A stretch of DNA of 64,000 nt, taken from Methanobacteriaceae archaeon. Its GTDB lineage: Archaea; Methanobacteriota; Methanobacteria; Methanobacteriales; Methanobacteriaceae. Location of the stretch: contig JASEJD010000003.1 in NCBI GenBank assembly GCA_030016715.1, forward strand, positions 175,365 through 239,364, written 5' to 3'. This document shows, in pieces, positions 25,650 to 35,835 of the stretch. A program made the position numbers and the translations under genes. Each line of letters begins with the position of its first letter. Position 1 is the stretch's first letter. The notes beneath the pieces are model-generated. The model made no database searches, was not told the DNA's origin, and saw only the letters and a program-made list of their open reading frames with translations.

Positions 25650-27422
25650 TTAACTATTAAATTTAGGAAATACAATTAAGAATTTCGTGCCCTTTGTACG
25701 GTCTAAGGATATGCTTCCTCCAAGTTGAGAGACTAGATTACCCACCAGTTGCAAACCTAATGTTTCTGATTTTAATGGTTCAAAATCTGGTGGAAAACCT
25801 ATACCATCATCCTCAACTATCATGTAAACAGTATTATTCTCTTCCTTCATTCCAATAAGAATTTTACCAGTTCCCTCAGGGAATGCATATTTAATAGAGT
25901 TGCTAAGAAGTTCATTTAAAATTAAAGCTGTGGGTATGGCCTGGTTAATATTCAATTTAATATCAGGTATATCAATTTCCAGTTTAACATTCTCGGGGCT
26001 GTTACTGTAGGATCTGAATATTTCAGCAGCCAATGTGTTCACATAATCATACATGTTAATATCTGCAAAATCACCAGACTGGTAAAGCTTCTCATGAATG
26101 AAACCCATGGATCTGACCCTGTTTTTACAGTCATTTAATGCTTCCTTCAGATTCTCATCCTCGATAAAGAATGATTGTAAACTTAGTATAGATGATATGA
26201 TCTGCATATTATTTTTCATCCGATGATGGATCTCCTTAAGCAACATTTCATTCTTATGATTAGCCTTTTTCAGTCTATCCTCAATAATTATGAGATGGGA
26301 TATATCAATCACAGAGACCATTAAACTAGAAAAATCTTTCTCATATCCTGGGGATGTGAAGGTATTTACTAGTACATGTCTTTTATCACCACTAAAGGTA
26401 AGGGCTATTGCTTCTCCTGAAAATGAATTTTTATCATCTACCAAAGTAATAAGAGCTTTTTGAAAGGTCTTTATAGATTCTGGTGTAAATAATCCTGGTT
26501 GATGATTTTTAAAATCATTTAAATCATTAGCACCGTAAAATTCCAATGCTTTTTGATTAACATTCACTATTTCTATCATTTCATCCAGTTTTTGCACCAC
26601 ATCTGAGTTTTTTTCGAAGTAATCCTCAAAATTCTTCACACCTTCCATTTTGAGATTTTCAATATATTTTTTCACCAGTGAAACATCCTCCTCCCATAAG
26701 GGAATTGGACTATTTTCAAATAAATTTTTATAACGCCTACGGCTGTGCTGTAATTTTTGCTCATAACTTCCCCTATCCATCAAATTCTCAAAATAAGTAT
26801 TAAATGTAGATTCTGGTAAATTATTTCCATGATAATCAGAGGTGGGGATGTAGTAGAAGTTGTTTAATATCTTATTGGCCAGGGCTATCTTGGGATGTAA
26901 AAATAGGATATCCAATAGTAATTTATTGTCAAAATTATTCACATCATACTGGCATAGGGCATAAAATTGTTTATCCTCTAAAAAATGGTTTAAACCATTC
27001 TCATATACCAATAGATTTTCAAGGCTTTCTGGACAGTTCAGGATCCAGCTCATCTCACCAGAACCTCTTACTGCAGGATAGCCCTGTTCTAATGCTTCCT
27101 TGTAAAGTTTTTCTAAATCTTTTATCATTAGATCCGGTTCAAAACATCCCATCCGGGTGTAGGTATCCCGGGAATGATAGAAAACTAGTTGGTCTTTTTG
27201 GGTGTAATGATCCACATCTACTTGGGCCTTTTCAAGGTAATGCTTCACAGTTTCCAAGTCATGTCTATCCAGGATGTATACTACTTTTTCTCCTTTTTCC
27301 AGACCATGTTTAATGTAACTGGTTACCAGTTGTTCATGTTCCTTTTCATCTTGGTAGAAACAGCAGATATGATTTCCAGGTTTAAGATCAGTTATTTCAG
27401 TAGTAATATCTTGTTCACCCAT
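25650..27422 (-). CDS. MEDS-PAS sensor histidine kinase
   Basis: The 590-residue soluble protein starts with a MEDS domain (about 10-195: GNHICCFYQDEKEHEQLV, then RGSGEMSWILN). It continues with a PAS domain (about 230-375), HisKA_2 with EIHHRMKNNMQIIS, and an ATPase domain (NELLSNSIKY, EDDGIGF). It should couple a ligand seen by MEDS to phosphorylation of a response regulator. The ATG has a GGGGG ribosome binding site. The MEDS part resembles the separate protein at 19841, so that gene may be its split relative. Confidence 0.9.
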   Translation of the reverse strand: MGEQDITTEITDLKPGNHICCFYQDEKEHEQLVTSYIKHGLEKGEKVVYILDRHDLETVKHYLEKAQVDVDHYTQKDQLVFYHSRDTYTRMGCFEPDLMIKDLEKLYKEALEQGYPAVRGSGEMSWILNCPESLENLLVYENGLNHFLEDKQFYALCQYDVNNFDNKLLLDILFLHPKIALANKILNNFYYIPTSDYHGNNLPESTFNTYFENLMDRGSYEQKLQHSRRRYKNLFENSPIPLWEEDVSLVKKYIENLKMEGVKNFEDYFEKNSDVVQKLDEMIEIVNVNQKALEFYGANDLNDFKNHQPGLFTPESIKTFQKALITLVDDKNSFSGEAIALTFSGDKRHVLVNTFTSPGYEKDFSSLMVSVIDISHLIIIEDRLKKANHKNEMLLKEIHHRMKNNMQIISSILSLQSFFIEDENLKEALNDCKNRVRSMGFIHEKLYQSGDFADINMYDYVNTLAAEIFRSYSNSPENVKLEIDIPDIKLNINQAIPTALILNELLSNSIKYAFPEGTGKILIGMKEENNTVYMIVEDDGIGFPPDFEPLKSETLGLQLVGNLVSQLGGSISLDRTKGTKFLIVFPKFNS

Positions 27423-28022
27423 TTATTATCCCCCGGTTAAAAGATATTTCTTTAAGGATTATCAAATTTTATTTGAAGTCATTTTATACTTCTTATTCTT
27501 AATTAATAATTGAATTTTTTTCTCTATTAAACTTTTTGTTTGATCAATTTTGAGAATATAAAATCAGTATGAGAATCAATAAACTGTAATGATCTCTTTT
27601 TTGATCATAAACAGCATAATAATGAATTATAATCAGATTTCTGTTTGCTTTCTTTAAAGTATTACTGTCACATATTTAGTATGGGTAAAAAATATTATTT
27701 TTATGGGTGGTAATAAATGTAAAAGAATTCCCTTTTTAATGTTGTTACTGAATTTCGTTAAAGCCTTATATTACGAAGTTTGAGTTTCACAGAAAAAAAT
27801 GGTAAAAAAATATCATCATGAAAATAATTTATCTAAACTTATTAGGGTAGAATATCTCAATAAAACCACAAACTTCCAAGAAACTAATAAATTAATAAAA
27901 TAAAAAGATATCAGTCCTAGAATATCATAATCCTTATATCATATTGATTAATAGTTAATAATAAAATCTATAGAGATAAGATTTAAAGCAGATATAAATT
28001 ATTATTATGACAATTATGCACA
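27423..28022. other. Intergenic region, nothing recognised
   Basis: This AT-rich sequence lies between two minus-strand genes. It contains no open frame of coding character, and I saw no clear hairpin or repeat. Confidence 0.4.
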
Positions 28023-28496
28023 TTATTTATTGAGTGATTTACTAGAAGAAATCTTATTCTGCGTTCCATCCATTTTAACAGTGTCTGGTACACGATCTAA
28101 TAGTCGGGAGAAAAATCCCCTTTTTGTAAGATGATAGATCATTTTCTGAAGCTCTATAATCTCATCTTGCCTTTTAGTAAAACGGTCCTGTAATCGGTCA
28201 AAACGATCTTGCAGTTTAATATATCTCTTAGAGAGGGCTTCATGCCTTTTTAGAATTCGTTCAATATTTACAGTGTCGTATTTTTTGATCTCATTTTCCA
28301 GCTCCAGTATTTTCTTTTTATAGTTAATCTTATTATCCTCGCAAGCATTCCTGATCTTAATAAGATTTTCTAATTCCCCTTTTGGAACTACGTATACTGG
28401 TTCGTTTGGATCAATATCCAGATTACCACTCAAGGTTACCAAATATTGAATACCATTCACATTGTTATCATTGACTTCAGTTAAATACTCCTTCAT
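28023..28496 (-). CDS. Hypothetical coiled-coil protein
   Basis: I do not recognise this 157-residue protein. A short N-terminal part is followed by a long charged helix (about residues 50-125) with heptad-like spacing and the near-repeat KLQDRFDRLQDRFTKRQDE, so a coiled coil is likely. There is no signal peptide or TM segment. The tail is Ser/Lys-rich. It stands alone before the relic region 28586-29365. Confidence 0.6.
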   Translation of the reverse strand: MKEYLTEVNDNNVNGIQYLVTLSGNLDIDPNEPVYVVPKGELENLIKIRNACEDNKINYKKKILELENEIKKYDTVNIERILKRHEALSKRYIKLQDRFDRLQDRFTKRQDEIIELQKMIYHLTKRGFFSRLLDRVPDTVKMDGTQNKISSSKSLNK

Positions 28497-28585
28497 AACA
28501 ACCCATCCCTCTAATGGTAACCATTAAAAATGTTATTACATAAAAATCTTACGAATTTATATATATCATTAATTTGAAAAACAAA

Positions 28586-28807
28586 TTAAAATGGGGAGAT
28601 AATATTTTCGTGAATTCCACCAGAATGATCATTACTATCCTTAAAAGCTATCTTTTTAATGTTTAAATCAGCATTAACATCACGTTCATAGACTTTTCGG
28701 CATTCAGGAAAATCCAATTCTATTATAGAGTGTGAAATATTCCCTAACATACCCACAGAAATTTTATGTCTTGTTATTATTTTATGATTCTTTTTTGACA
28801 AATTCAT
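28586..28807 (-). pseudogene. IS200/IS605 TnpB C-terminal fragment
   Basis: The segment with ECRKVYERDVNADLNIKKIA matches the last zinc-ribbon strand and the ERDVNAxxNI motif at the end of TnpB/OrfB proteins. The RuvC core and the first CxxC are missing, and the sequence before it (MNLSKKNHKIITRHKISV) is a collapsed remainder. No TnpA gene or complete ends are visible, so this is a dead fragment. Confidence 0.6.
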
Positions 28808-29145
28808 TGCAATGATTTATATGCCATTTGCCTAATTATTACCTAAATGTTATTATCCTTCTAATAACCGGGAAATAAAGAATCGACTACTTATTATATA
28901 TGTATTCTATTTTATTTAGGTAAAAATGTGTTACAAGAAAATAGTTAGGTTTGTGTGTAATCCTGTCTGATTCCTAATTTTATCATTCATTTTATTTAAC
29001 TCTTATTTAAGATTAATACCAGTTATTAATATCTTTATTACGCTGGTAACTGTCGTTCAGCGGATATAACTTAAAAAAATATATGGTTTTTAAATCCCTT
29101 AAAACATTATTTAAGCTGTAACTGAAACCAAAAAACCAAAAAAAA
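28808..29145. other. Intergenic region, nothing recognised
   Basis: This AT-rich gap lies between the tnpB fragment and the ectC relic. I see no gene in it. Confidence 0.35.
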
Positions 29146-29365
29146 CATTTGGAATACTGTTAACTGTATATATGGTAAAGGTTAGATTGAAACACTATTA
29201 TGGGGATTATCTATAAAATAGAATCTGGCACCGTGTATGCATTGGATAATAATGATCCACATTACTTAAGAGACTATGATAAGGATCTAAGGTTGTTATG
29301 TGTATTTAATCCTCCACTAGATGAAGAGAAGTACATGATGTGTTGGATCCTATGATATTGACTAA
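29146..29365 (+). pseudogene. ectC: Relic of ectoine synthase (EctC), C-terminal half
   Basis: An open stretch from 29200 reads KIESGTVYALDNNDPHYLRD, then DLRLLCVFNPPL, which corresponds to the cupin metal/substrate region and the VCVFNPxLTG motif of L-ectoine synthase. Upstream, HLEYC, CIYGKG and IETL can be read with stops or shifts between them. Downstream, EVHDVLDP appears in another frame. At least two stops and two frameshifts separate these parts, and the first half of the gene is missing. The neighbours ectA and ectB are not in the window. It is a dead remnant. Confidence 0.75.
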
Positions 29366-29470
29366 AAATTATTTTTCTAATTTTTTCCAGATTTAAAAAA
29401 GTTGATATATAATATTAACTATATAAAATATTAGATTTATTAATTTTATTGTTGATATGGGGGATAAAAT

Positions 29471-31113
29471 ATGGATTACTCTGATAAAAGTCGAGAAGAG
29501 CTTTTAGATATTTTAAACACTAGAGATAAGGAAATTGAACTTCTTAAAAAGTCTCAGGAAAAGCTTATTCAAGTTGAAGAGAATCTTAGAAAAAGTTTAG
29601 AAAGCTCATATCAACATCAAAGAGAATTTAATGAACTATTATCAGGCTCAAAAGCCGTACCGAATATCGAGACTTTGAAAAGGCAGCATTTTCTATATTT
29701 AATACTTGTAAAGATTTAATTGGTGCTACTTCAGGATATGTGGCTCTTTTAAGTGAGGATGGAACTGAAAATGAAGTACTTTTTTTGGATTCTGGTGGAT
29801 TAGAATGCAATGTGGATCCAGAACTGCCCATGCCCATAAGGGGACTTCGAGGTAAAGCTTATGAAACTGGTAAAGCTGTCTATGATAACAATTTTTTAAA
29901 AAGTCCCTGGATGAAATACATGCCCCCTGGACATGTTGATCTTTACAATGTTCTATTTGCACCATTAAAAATTGATAAAAAAGCAGTTGGACTTGTGGGC
30001 TTGGCTAACAAAGAAGAAGGTTTCAATGATCATGATGCTGTTTTAGCGACTTTATTTGGAGAGTTAGCTGCTATTGCCCTCTCCAATAGTTGGAATTATG
30101 AAAAACTGGAAATGAGTGAGGAAAGATTCCATGAACTTTTTAAAAATATGAAAAGTGGTGTGGCAGTTTTAAAAGCATCAGATAGTTGTGATAAATTTAT
30201 ATTCACGGATTTTAACAGGGCTGCTGAAGAAATTGATCAAATAGAAAGGGAAAATGTCATTGGTAAGGAATTGATTGATATATTTCCTGGTGCTGATAGA
30301 ATGGGTATCATGGAAACCATTAAAAGGGTTTGTGAAACTGGCAAACCTGAGCTATTTCCTATGTCATTTTATGAAGATAATAGGATTTCAGGTTACAGAG
30401 AAAGTTACATTTATAAATTGAAATCCGGCGAGATAGTGGTGGTATATGATGATTTAACTTCACAAAAAAAAGCCCAGGAACAAATCAAGAAATCACTTGA
30501 GGAGAAGGAAATGCTCCTAAAGGAGATATATCACCGGGTGAAAAATAATCTCATGGTCATATCCAGTCTTTTAAGGCTACAATCCCATCATATTACTGAT
30601 AAGGAAGCATTAGGCATATTTAAAGAAAGTGAAAACCGGGCTAAATCGATGGCCCTTATTCATGAAAGATTATACCGTTCCACGGATCTAAAAAAGATAG
30701 ATTTTGGTGATTATATTCGTACATTAACTATGGATCTATACCACACCTATGTACCTGACCCTGACCAGATACAATTAAAAGTTGAAGTGGAAAATCTTAA
30801 ATTGGATATTAACACGGCCATCCCTCTTGGTTTGATTGTTAATGAACTTGTCTCAAATAGTATGAAACACGCTTTTCCAGGCGATGCTAAAGGCAGTATC
30901 TTGGTAAGGTTCACTCAAGACAATGATATGTTTAAATTAATGGTTAGTGATGATGGTGTGGGTATGCCAGATGGCTTTGACTTTCAGAAGAGTAAATCTC
31001 TAGGATTGCATCTAGTTAATAGTCTGTCTGATCAAATCGATGCAGAACTGAAAATGGAAAATAGGCTGGGTACCACCTTCTATGTCATATTTAAAGAGAA
31101 AGAGATGATTTAA
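29471..31113 (+). pseudogene. GAF-PAS sensor histidine kinase with one frameshift
   Basis: The frame from 29471 gives a coiled-coil start and runs to SGSKAV near 29655. The sequence then continues in a second frame as [20 protein letters not shown] into a GAF domain (to about 30100), a PAS domain, HisKA_2 with EIYHRVKNN and a full ATPase domain ([17 protein letters not shown]). The body after the shift is well preserved, so one base was lost or gained near 29653-29665. It could be a recent mutation, a sequencing error, or a gene restarting inside the GAF domain. Confidence 0.8.
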
Positions 31114-31135
31114 AAAATAATTTAAAAATTTATAT

Positions 31136-33097
31136 TCAAATACGTTTTCTATACTTAATTTCACTAAAATTTATAATAAAACGTGTACCATGATTAGATT
31201 CTAATTCAATATTACCATCTAACTGATTAACCAAGTTGTTAATTAATTCTAATCCTAATGATTTAGCATTTTCCAGGTCCAGATCCTCTGGAAAGCCCAC
31301 CCCATCATCAGCTACTTCCAGTTGGTACATTCCATTATCCTCTCTGAATTTGATTGATATATTACCCTTAGAACCTGATGGAAATGCATGTTTTATAGAA
31401 TTGGTGATTAATTCATTTAATATCAGACCACAGGGAATGGCAGTTTCTAGGTTTAATTCAATATTATCTGCATCTAACTCAAATCGTATCTGATCCGGGT
31501 CAGTCATATAGGTACCCATAATATCCTTTAATAAACTGATGGTGTAATCCTTTAAGTTTATCTTGGTGAAATTTTGGGATTGATAAAGCTTTTCATGTAT
31601 TATGGCCATGGATTTTACCCGGTTCTGTGATTCAGTGAAAAGTTCCTTATCAAAAGGATCTTTGATGTGAATAGATTGAAGATTCAATAGACTGGATATG
31701 ATTTGGAGATTGTTCTTTACCCGGTGATGGATCTCACCTAATAGCATTTCCTTTTCCTTTAAGGAATTTTCTATTTGTTTTGCAGCATTCCACCTATCAG
31801 TATCATTAATAATAGTACATAATGCCCCGTTAAATTTATTATTTTTCACCTCTGGAAGTATCCAGCCAGTAAAATATGCAATTTGAGAAGGAGTTTTTAT
31901 TGGTATTGATTCATAATATACTGGTTTCAAGGTATCTTTAGCTTCCAAGTAATAATTTATATACTCCCTATTTAGTTGGGGAAGTTTATTAATTACATCT
32001 GTTCCCACATCAAAGCCATTCAGGGCATCGATTGATCTAAAAGCTTTATTATAATAAATAATCTGGTCATTCATATCAGTAACAAATATTCCCTCATTAA
32101 CACTTTCAATTATATTTCCATAGAATTTTTCAAGTTCTTTCGTATTTAAAATGGCCTTTTCACGTTTCTCATCTAATATATTTAATTTATTGGCACTCCA
32201 TAGTACTAAAGATAGAATTATAATTGAAATTGATATGGTAATTATTACTGTACCTGTCTTAGAACCATATAAACCAATATCATTACCGAGTATTTGAATA
32301 AAACCCAATAAAATAATTATTATGAAAAGATTTCCAAGCAACAGTCTTGAAATTATACCACCTGATCTAGGGCTGGTGATAGTTTTCATGAATCCTTTAT
32401 CTGGTTTGTAGGTGAGAATACCAATAGCTAAAAACATGTGTATAATTGATGTTAATAGGGCCATTTGAACATACCAGTCAGCTCCCTGAATAATTCTTAC
32501 GCCATATATGGTTGCAGTAAATCCTGATAATGCAATAAAACCACCAATAAAGGCTAGTAGCTGATATAAATAATATTTTTTAGAAATATTCATTAAGAGT
32601 AATGCTAATCCCATTATTACAAAAATAATTGAAGATAGAAACTTTGTACGCCCGGGGATTAATTCAACGGGATCTTTAAATGGTTGGGTGAAGAATAACT
32701 GGTCCATCCCTAAGTTAATACCAGTTATATGCTGGAATAGGATGACCAAACCTGATAGAAATACTATTAATGCTAAAATATTAGCAATATAATTGAAAGG
32801 ATATTTTTTAGAAGTTTTATTAGCTAGAAATAGTGATGTTCCAGCTAATAGGAAAATTATGGCTGTATTAAATTTGGTTCCATATAAACTGAATATTTCT
32901 CCCCTCAGAATAGGAATATTCAGCAGCCAACCTAGAATTACCAAAATTGCAGCAATAATAATAACTAAACCAAATAGTTGGGATGTCTTCTTATAATTAG
33001 AAATCCGGGTAATATATTTTTTATTAATTATATTCTCCCCAGAAACATCATAAATGGACTGGGAATCATCCAGTGAACCTTTTATTTTATTAGCCAT
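31136..33097 (-). CDS. Membrane sensor histidine kinase (multi-TM, PAS, HisKA_2, HATPase)
   Basis: The 653-residue protein starts with 40 soluble residues. Eight to ten TM helices follow (about 40-305), then a PAS domain (about 320-430), HisKA_2 with EIHHRVKNNLQIIS, and an ATPase domain (NELITNSIKH, ADDGVGF). The membrane part is of the type found in methanogen sensor kinases of unknown signal. It is convergent with the kinase at 29471, with about 20 bases between the stops. Confidence 0.9.
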   Translation of the reverse strand: MANKIKGSLDDSQSIYDVSGENIINKKYITRISNYKKTSQLFGLVIIIAAILVILGWLLNIPILRGEIFSLYGTKFNTAIIFLLAGTSLFLANKTSKKYPFNYIANILALIVFLSGLVILFQHITGINLGMDQLFFTQPFKDPVELIPGRTKFLSSIIFVIMGLALLLMNISKKYYLYQLLAFIGGFIALSGFTATIYGVRIIQGADWYVQMALLTSIIHMFLAIGILTYKPDKGFMKTITSPRSGGIISRLLLGNLFIIIILLGFIQILGNDIGLYGSKTGTVIITISISIIILSLVLWSANKLNILDEKREKAILNTKELEKFYGNIIESVNEGIFVTDMNDQIIYYNKAFRSIDALNGFDVGTDVINKLPQLNREYINYYLEAKDTLKPVYYESIPIKTPSQIAYFTGWILPEVKNNKFNGALCTIINDTDRWNAAKQIENSLKEKEMLLGEIHHRVKNNLQIISSLLNLQSIHIKDPFDKELFTESQNRVKSMAIIHEKLYQSQNFTKINLKDYTISLLKDIMGTYMTDPDQIRFELDADNIELNLETAIPCGLILNELITNSIKHAFPSGSKGNISIKFREDNGMYQLEVADDGVGFPEDLDLENAKSLGLELINNLVNQLDGNIELESNHGTRFIINFSEIKYRKRI

Positions 33098-33955
33098 CAG
33101 ATCGCATCTGCAAGTTATATATAAAATTAATTAAATTAAATAAATTCAGATTTATCAAATTAATATTTATAATTTTAAACTATTTATTTTTTTTATTTAG
33201 AGTATAATTGATCTATTGCTTTTCCAATATGTAATGAAATCTCAACATTAATGGTTGAATATATCTGCTGATCTAATAAAAAAGACAAAAAAATTTCTCA
33301 TCTTTTATATATTAAAAAAATATTGATTCACTAAAAAGAATTTTTCATATAATAATAAAATTATAAAAAATAAAAATATGTAAACATACCATATTTTGAT
33401 AGGACGCCCTATATGTCAAGAGCAAAAAATCCAAGCTTCCACTGAAAAATTTAATGATGATTAAAAATATTGGAAAAACATCAATTTATTTTGATGGTAA
33501 TTGAAAATTATCGAAAAATTAGAGTATAAATTTTTGAAAATTTATGTGGATATTTTTATTGGAAATCAGTTTAGAAAATAGTAGATTATTTAGTGAAGGT
33601 AACCTTTCATCTAATAATACAATAATGATGAGATCAATTCAGATATTTAGTTGGTTAGTTAATATGATTGTGTCATATAGAAAATATCAGTGCATTCTTA
33701 TAAGAAAAATTTGAAAGTTTGATATTATTAATAAACTTATTAAATGAGTATTACAATTTTTAGATTTACTAAGGTAGAATTAATAGTGTAGAACAGATCT
33801 TGATATATTATAATAGTGCTAATTTCCCACTAAAAACAGTATGGGGTGAAATGATTTCTAGGATTATGGAAAAAATTTTGATCTTAAAATATTAATTCTC
33901 ATAATATTCTAAATAATAAATATTCCCAACAATTGCCTTGATCGCATTTTTTTCT
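33098..33955. other. Long AT-rich intergenic region, nothing recognised
   Basis: About 860 bases without a convincing gene on either strand. I found no tRNA, no strong hairpin and no inverted-repeat ends. It may be a decayed gene too degenerate to identify. Confidence 0.4.
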
Positions 33956-34894
33956 CTATATTCCTTCTGCAGGCAATTTAGGAAGTTTATTCCTATAATG
34001 CCAAAATATTAAAGCTAGTAGGACATACATTAGTGTAACAAACCATCCAAATTCACCAAGCATAAGCTCTCCTGCATTAGTTGTCTCCGTGAGCATTGGA
34101 TAGAATTTTTGGATGAAATAATTCCAGAATCCATGGAAAAGAACTGCTGTCCATACACTTCCAGATATTATTCGAAGCCAGGCAATGATCAAACCGGCTC
34201 CCATTACCGATGGAATGAATACTCCAATAGAGAAGGCAAGTGTTCCTGTTCCATGATAGGTGCCAAAGATTATCAATGGGAAATGCCAGATGGTCCATAT
34301 GGCTGCAGAGATGAGTGCAAGTTTGGTAAATGTCTGGAACCGGGCAAGCTCTGGTACTAAAAATCCACGCCACCCGAATTCTTCACCAGCAGCGGCAAAT
34401 ACATTAAAACCGATAGCAATGATTAAGGAAGGAATAAAATTAATAGATAAAATCTTTGATGCTCCCTCTGGGTTGAAGGGTGCAATTCCAGATATCCAGC
34501 CTGTTCCAAACATGACAAGCCCGGCAATAATTGGGAGAAGGATGCTGAAAAGTAGCCAGACTGGTTTTCCAATACCAATTTCAAATCCCTTCAGGTTTCG
34601 CTGATAGTAAAGCCGAGTTATAACTGCAGCGAATGTAGGACACCACATAGCACCAACACTATAAATTAAAAGCAATGAAGCATTATCTGCCACAGCGGCT
34701 GTCTGAGCTGTCAAATACCAAAAGATGGATGATAAGGCAAAGGTCAGGATAACAAAAATGGCTACCTTTTGCTTTAAATTAGAAGCTGGATTTGATTCTG
34801 GACCCTTATTATTATCGATTTTCATAGTAAATAAGCTGTTCATTAATCCTTTTTCATTTCTACCTACTGTTAATTTTTTGTCTTTTAAATCCAT
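33956..34894 (-). CDS. CPBP family intramembrane protease (Abi/CAAX-like)
   Basis: The 312-residue protein has about eight TM helices and the three CPBP motifs: GEEFGWRGFL (EExxxR), WHFPL, and HGFWNYF. The family includes CAAX-prenyl proteases and bacteriocin self-immunity proteins. I prefer the ATG at 34894, which has a GGTG ribosome binding site, over a GTG four codons upstream. It stands alone, so the substrate is unknown. It is 19 kb from the lasso cluster, and I see no reason to link them. Confidence 0.88.
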   Translation of the reverse strand: MDLKDKKLTVGRNEKGLMNSLFTMKIDNNKGPESNPASNLKQKVAIFVILTFALSSIFWYLTAQTAAVADNASLLLIYSVGAMWCPTFAAVITRLYYQRNLKGFEIGIGKPVWLLFSILLPIIAGLVMFGTGWISGIAPFNPEGASKILSINFIPSLIIAIGFNVFAAAGEEFGWRGFLVPELARFQTFTKLALISAAIWTIWHFPLIIFGTYHGTGTLAFSIGVFIPSVMGAGLIIAWLRIISGSVWTAVLFHGFWNYFIQKFYPMLTETTNAGELMLGEFGWFVTLMYVLLALIFWHYRNKLPKLPAEGI

Positions 34895-35142
34895 ATATTG
34901 CACCACATTATTCTTACAATATCCTGGAGCATATTATTATTGTTTCTTAGATAAATAGTATATACATTTAATTCCTATTAATAATTCCATAACCACTAAT
35001 TCTACATATCATTCAATATATTTGCTTTTATACTTTTATCCATACCAGAATGATATTCTAAAATAATCATATGATAAACTATATTTACTCTTAAATTATA
35101 TACTTCTAATATGTAAGGTGTAGAACATTTGTAATTTTAAAG

Positions 35143-35682
35143 GTGATTATTATAGATTATCTTAAAACCACTATAATTCTATTAATGATAATAGCAGCAG
35201 CTGGATGTGTAAGTGATGATGAATCAACCTCAGACTATCCTTCCTATAGTTATGAGAACACCAATACTAATCCTATTTCTACAAATGATAATGAATCAAC
35301 TAATACTAATTATACTGAACCTAAAACAACTAAAAATACTGTGCCAAATAAGAAATACGATGCCAGTGGATACTGTCCCTATGTAGTGGATGGAGACACC
35401 ATAGATGTACAAGGGGTAGGAAGAATACGTCTTGTAGGTGTAAACACACCAGAGAGGGGTCAGCCTGGATACCAACAGGCAAAGGACTACGTAAAAATGA
35501 TGTGCTTAGGAAAAACAGTTGATTTAGATATTGATGATGCTAAAAATTATGACCGCTACGGTCGAGTGTTAGCCGTGGTATATATTAATGATGTAAATCT
35601 TAATGCTGAACTACTAAGGAAAGGTTATGCTGAGATAATGTACATACCCCCATCTGAGTTTAATCCATATAATTGGACATAA
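35143..35682 (+). CDS. SNase-like thermonuclease, lipoprotein
   Basis: The 179-residue protein has a signal sequence with the lipobox AAGC and an Asn/Thr-rich linker. The staphylococcal-nuclease domain follows from about residue 78: VVDGDTI, RIRLVGVNTPERG and YDRYGRVLA give the Ca-ligand Asp and the catalytic Arg-Glu-Arg set. The usual Asp of the DTPE motif is Asn here. It should cut DNA or RNA outside the cell, tethered to the membrane. GTG at 35143 is the first normal start, but it overlaps the AAAGGTGA ribosome-binding-site-like box, so translation may begin at the following ATT or ATA codons. Confidence 0.85.
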   Translation: MIIIDYLKTTIILLMIIAAAGCVSDDESTSDYPSYSYENTNTNPISTNDNESTNTNYTEPKTTKNTVPNKKYDASGYCPYVVDGDTIDVQGVGRIRLVGVNTPERGQPGYQQAKDYVKMMCLGKTVDLDIDDAKNYDRYGRVLAVVYINDVNLNAELLRKGYAEIMYIPPSEFNPYNWT

Positions 35683-35835
35683 AATATTTTTTTTCAGCTA
35701 TCCTAATTTTAATGCCATATCCCAGTCCAGTACCCTTATTAATTAGCCTATAAACTGAAATTAAAATCCCTAAATTAATATGATTAACCCTGCCATTAGT
35801 TTAACTGTTTCCATGAATTTAATCACCTATATTAG

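Noticed and set aside
33956..34894. CPBP protease as lasso immunity or processing factor
   Set aside because: The family includes bacteriocin immunity proteins, but the gene is about 19 kb from the cluster, in another context, and lasso systems do not need it.
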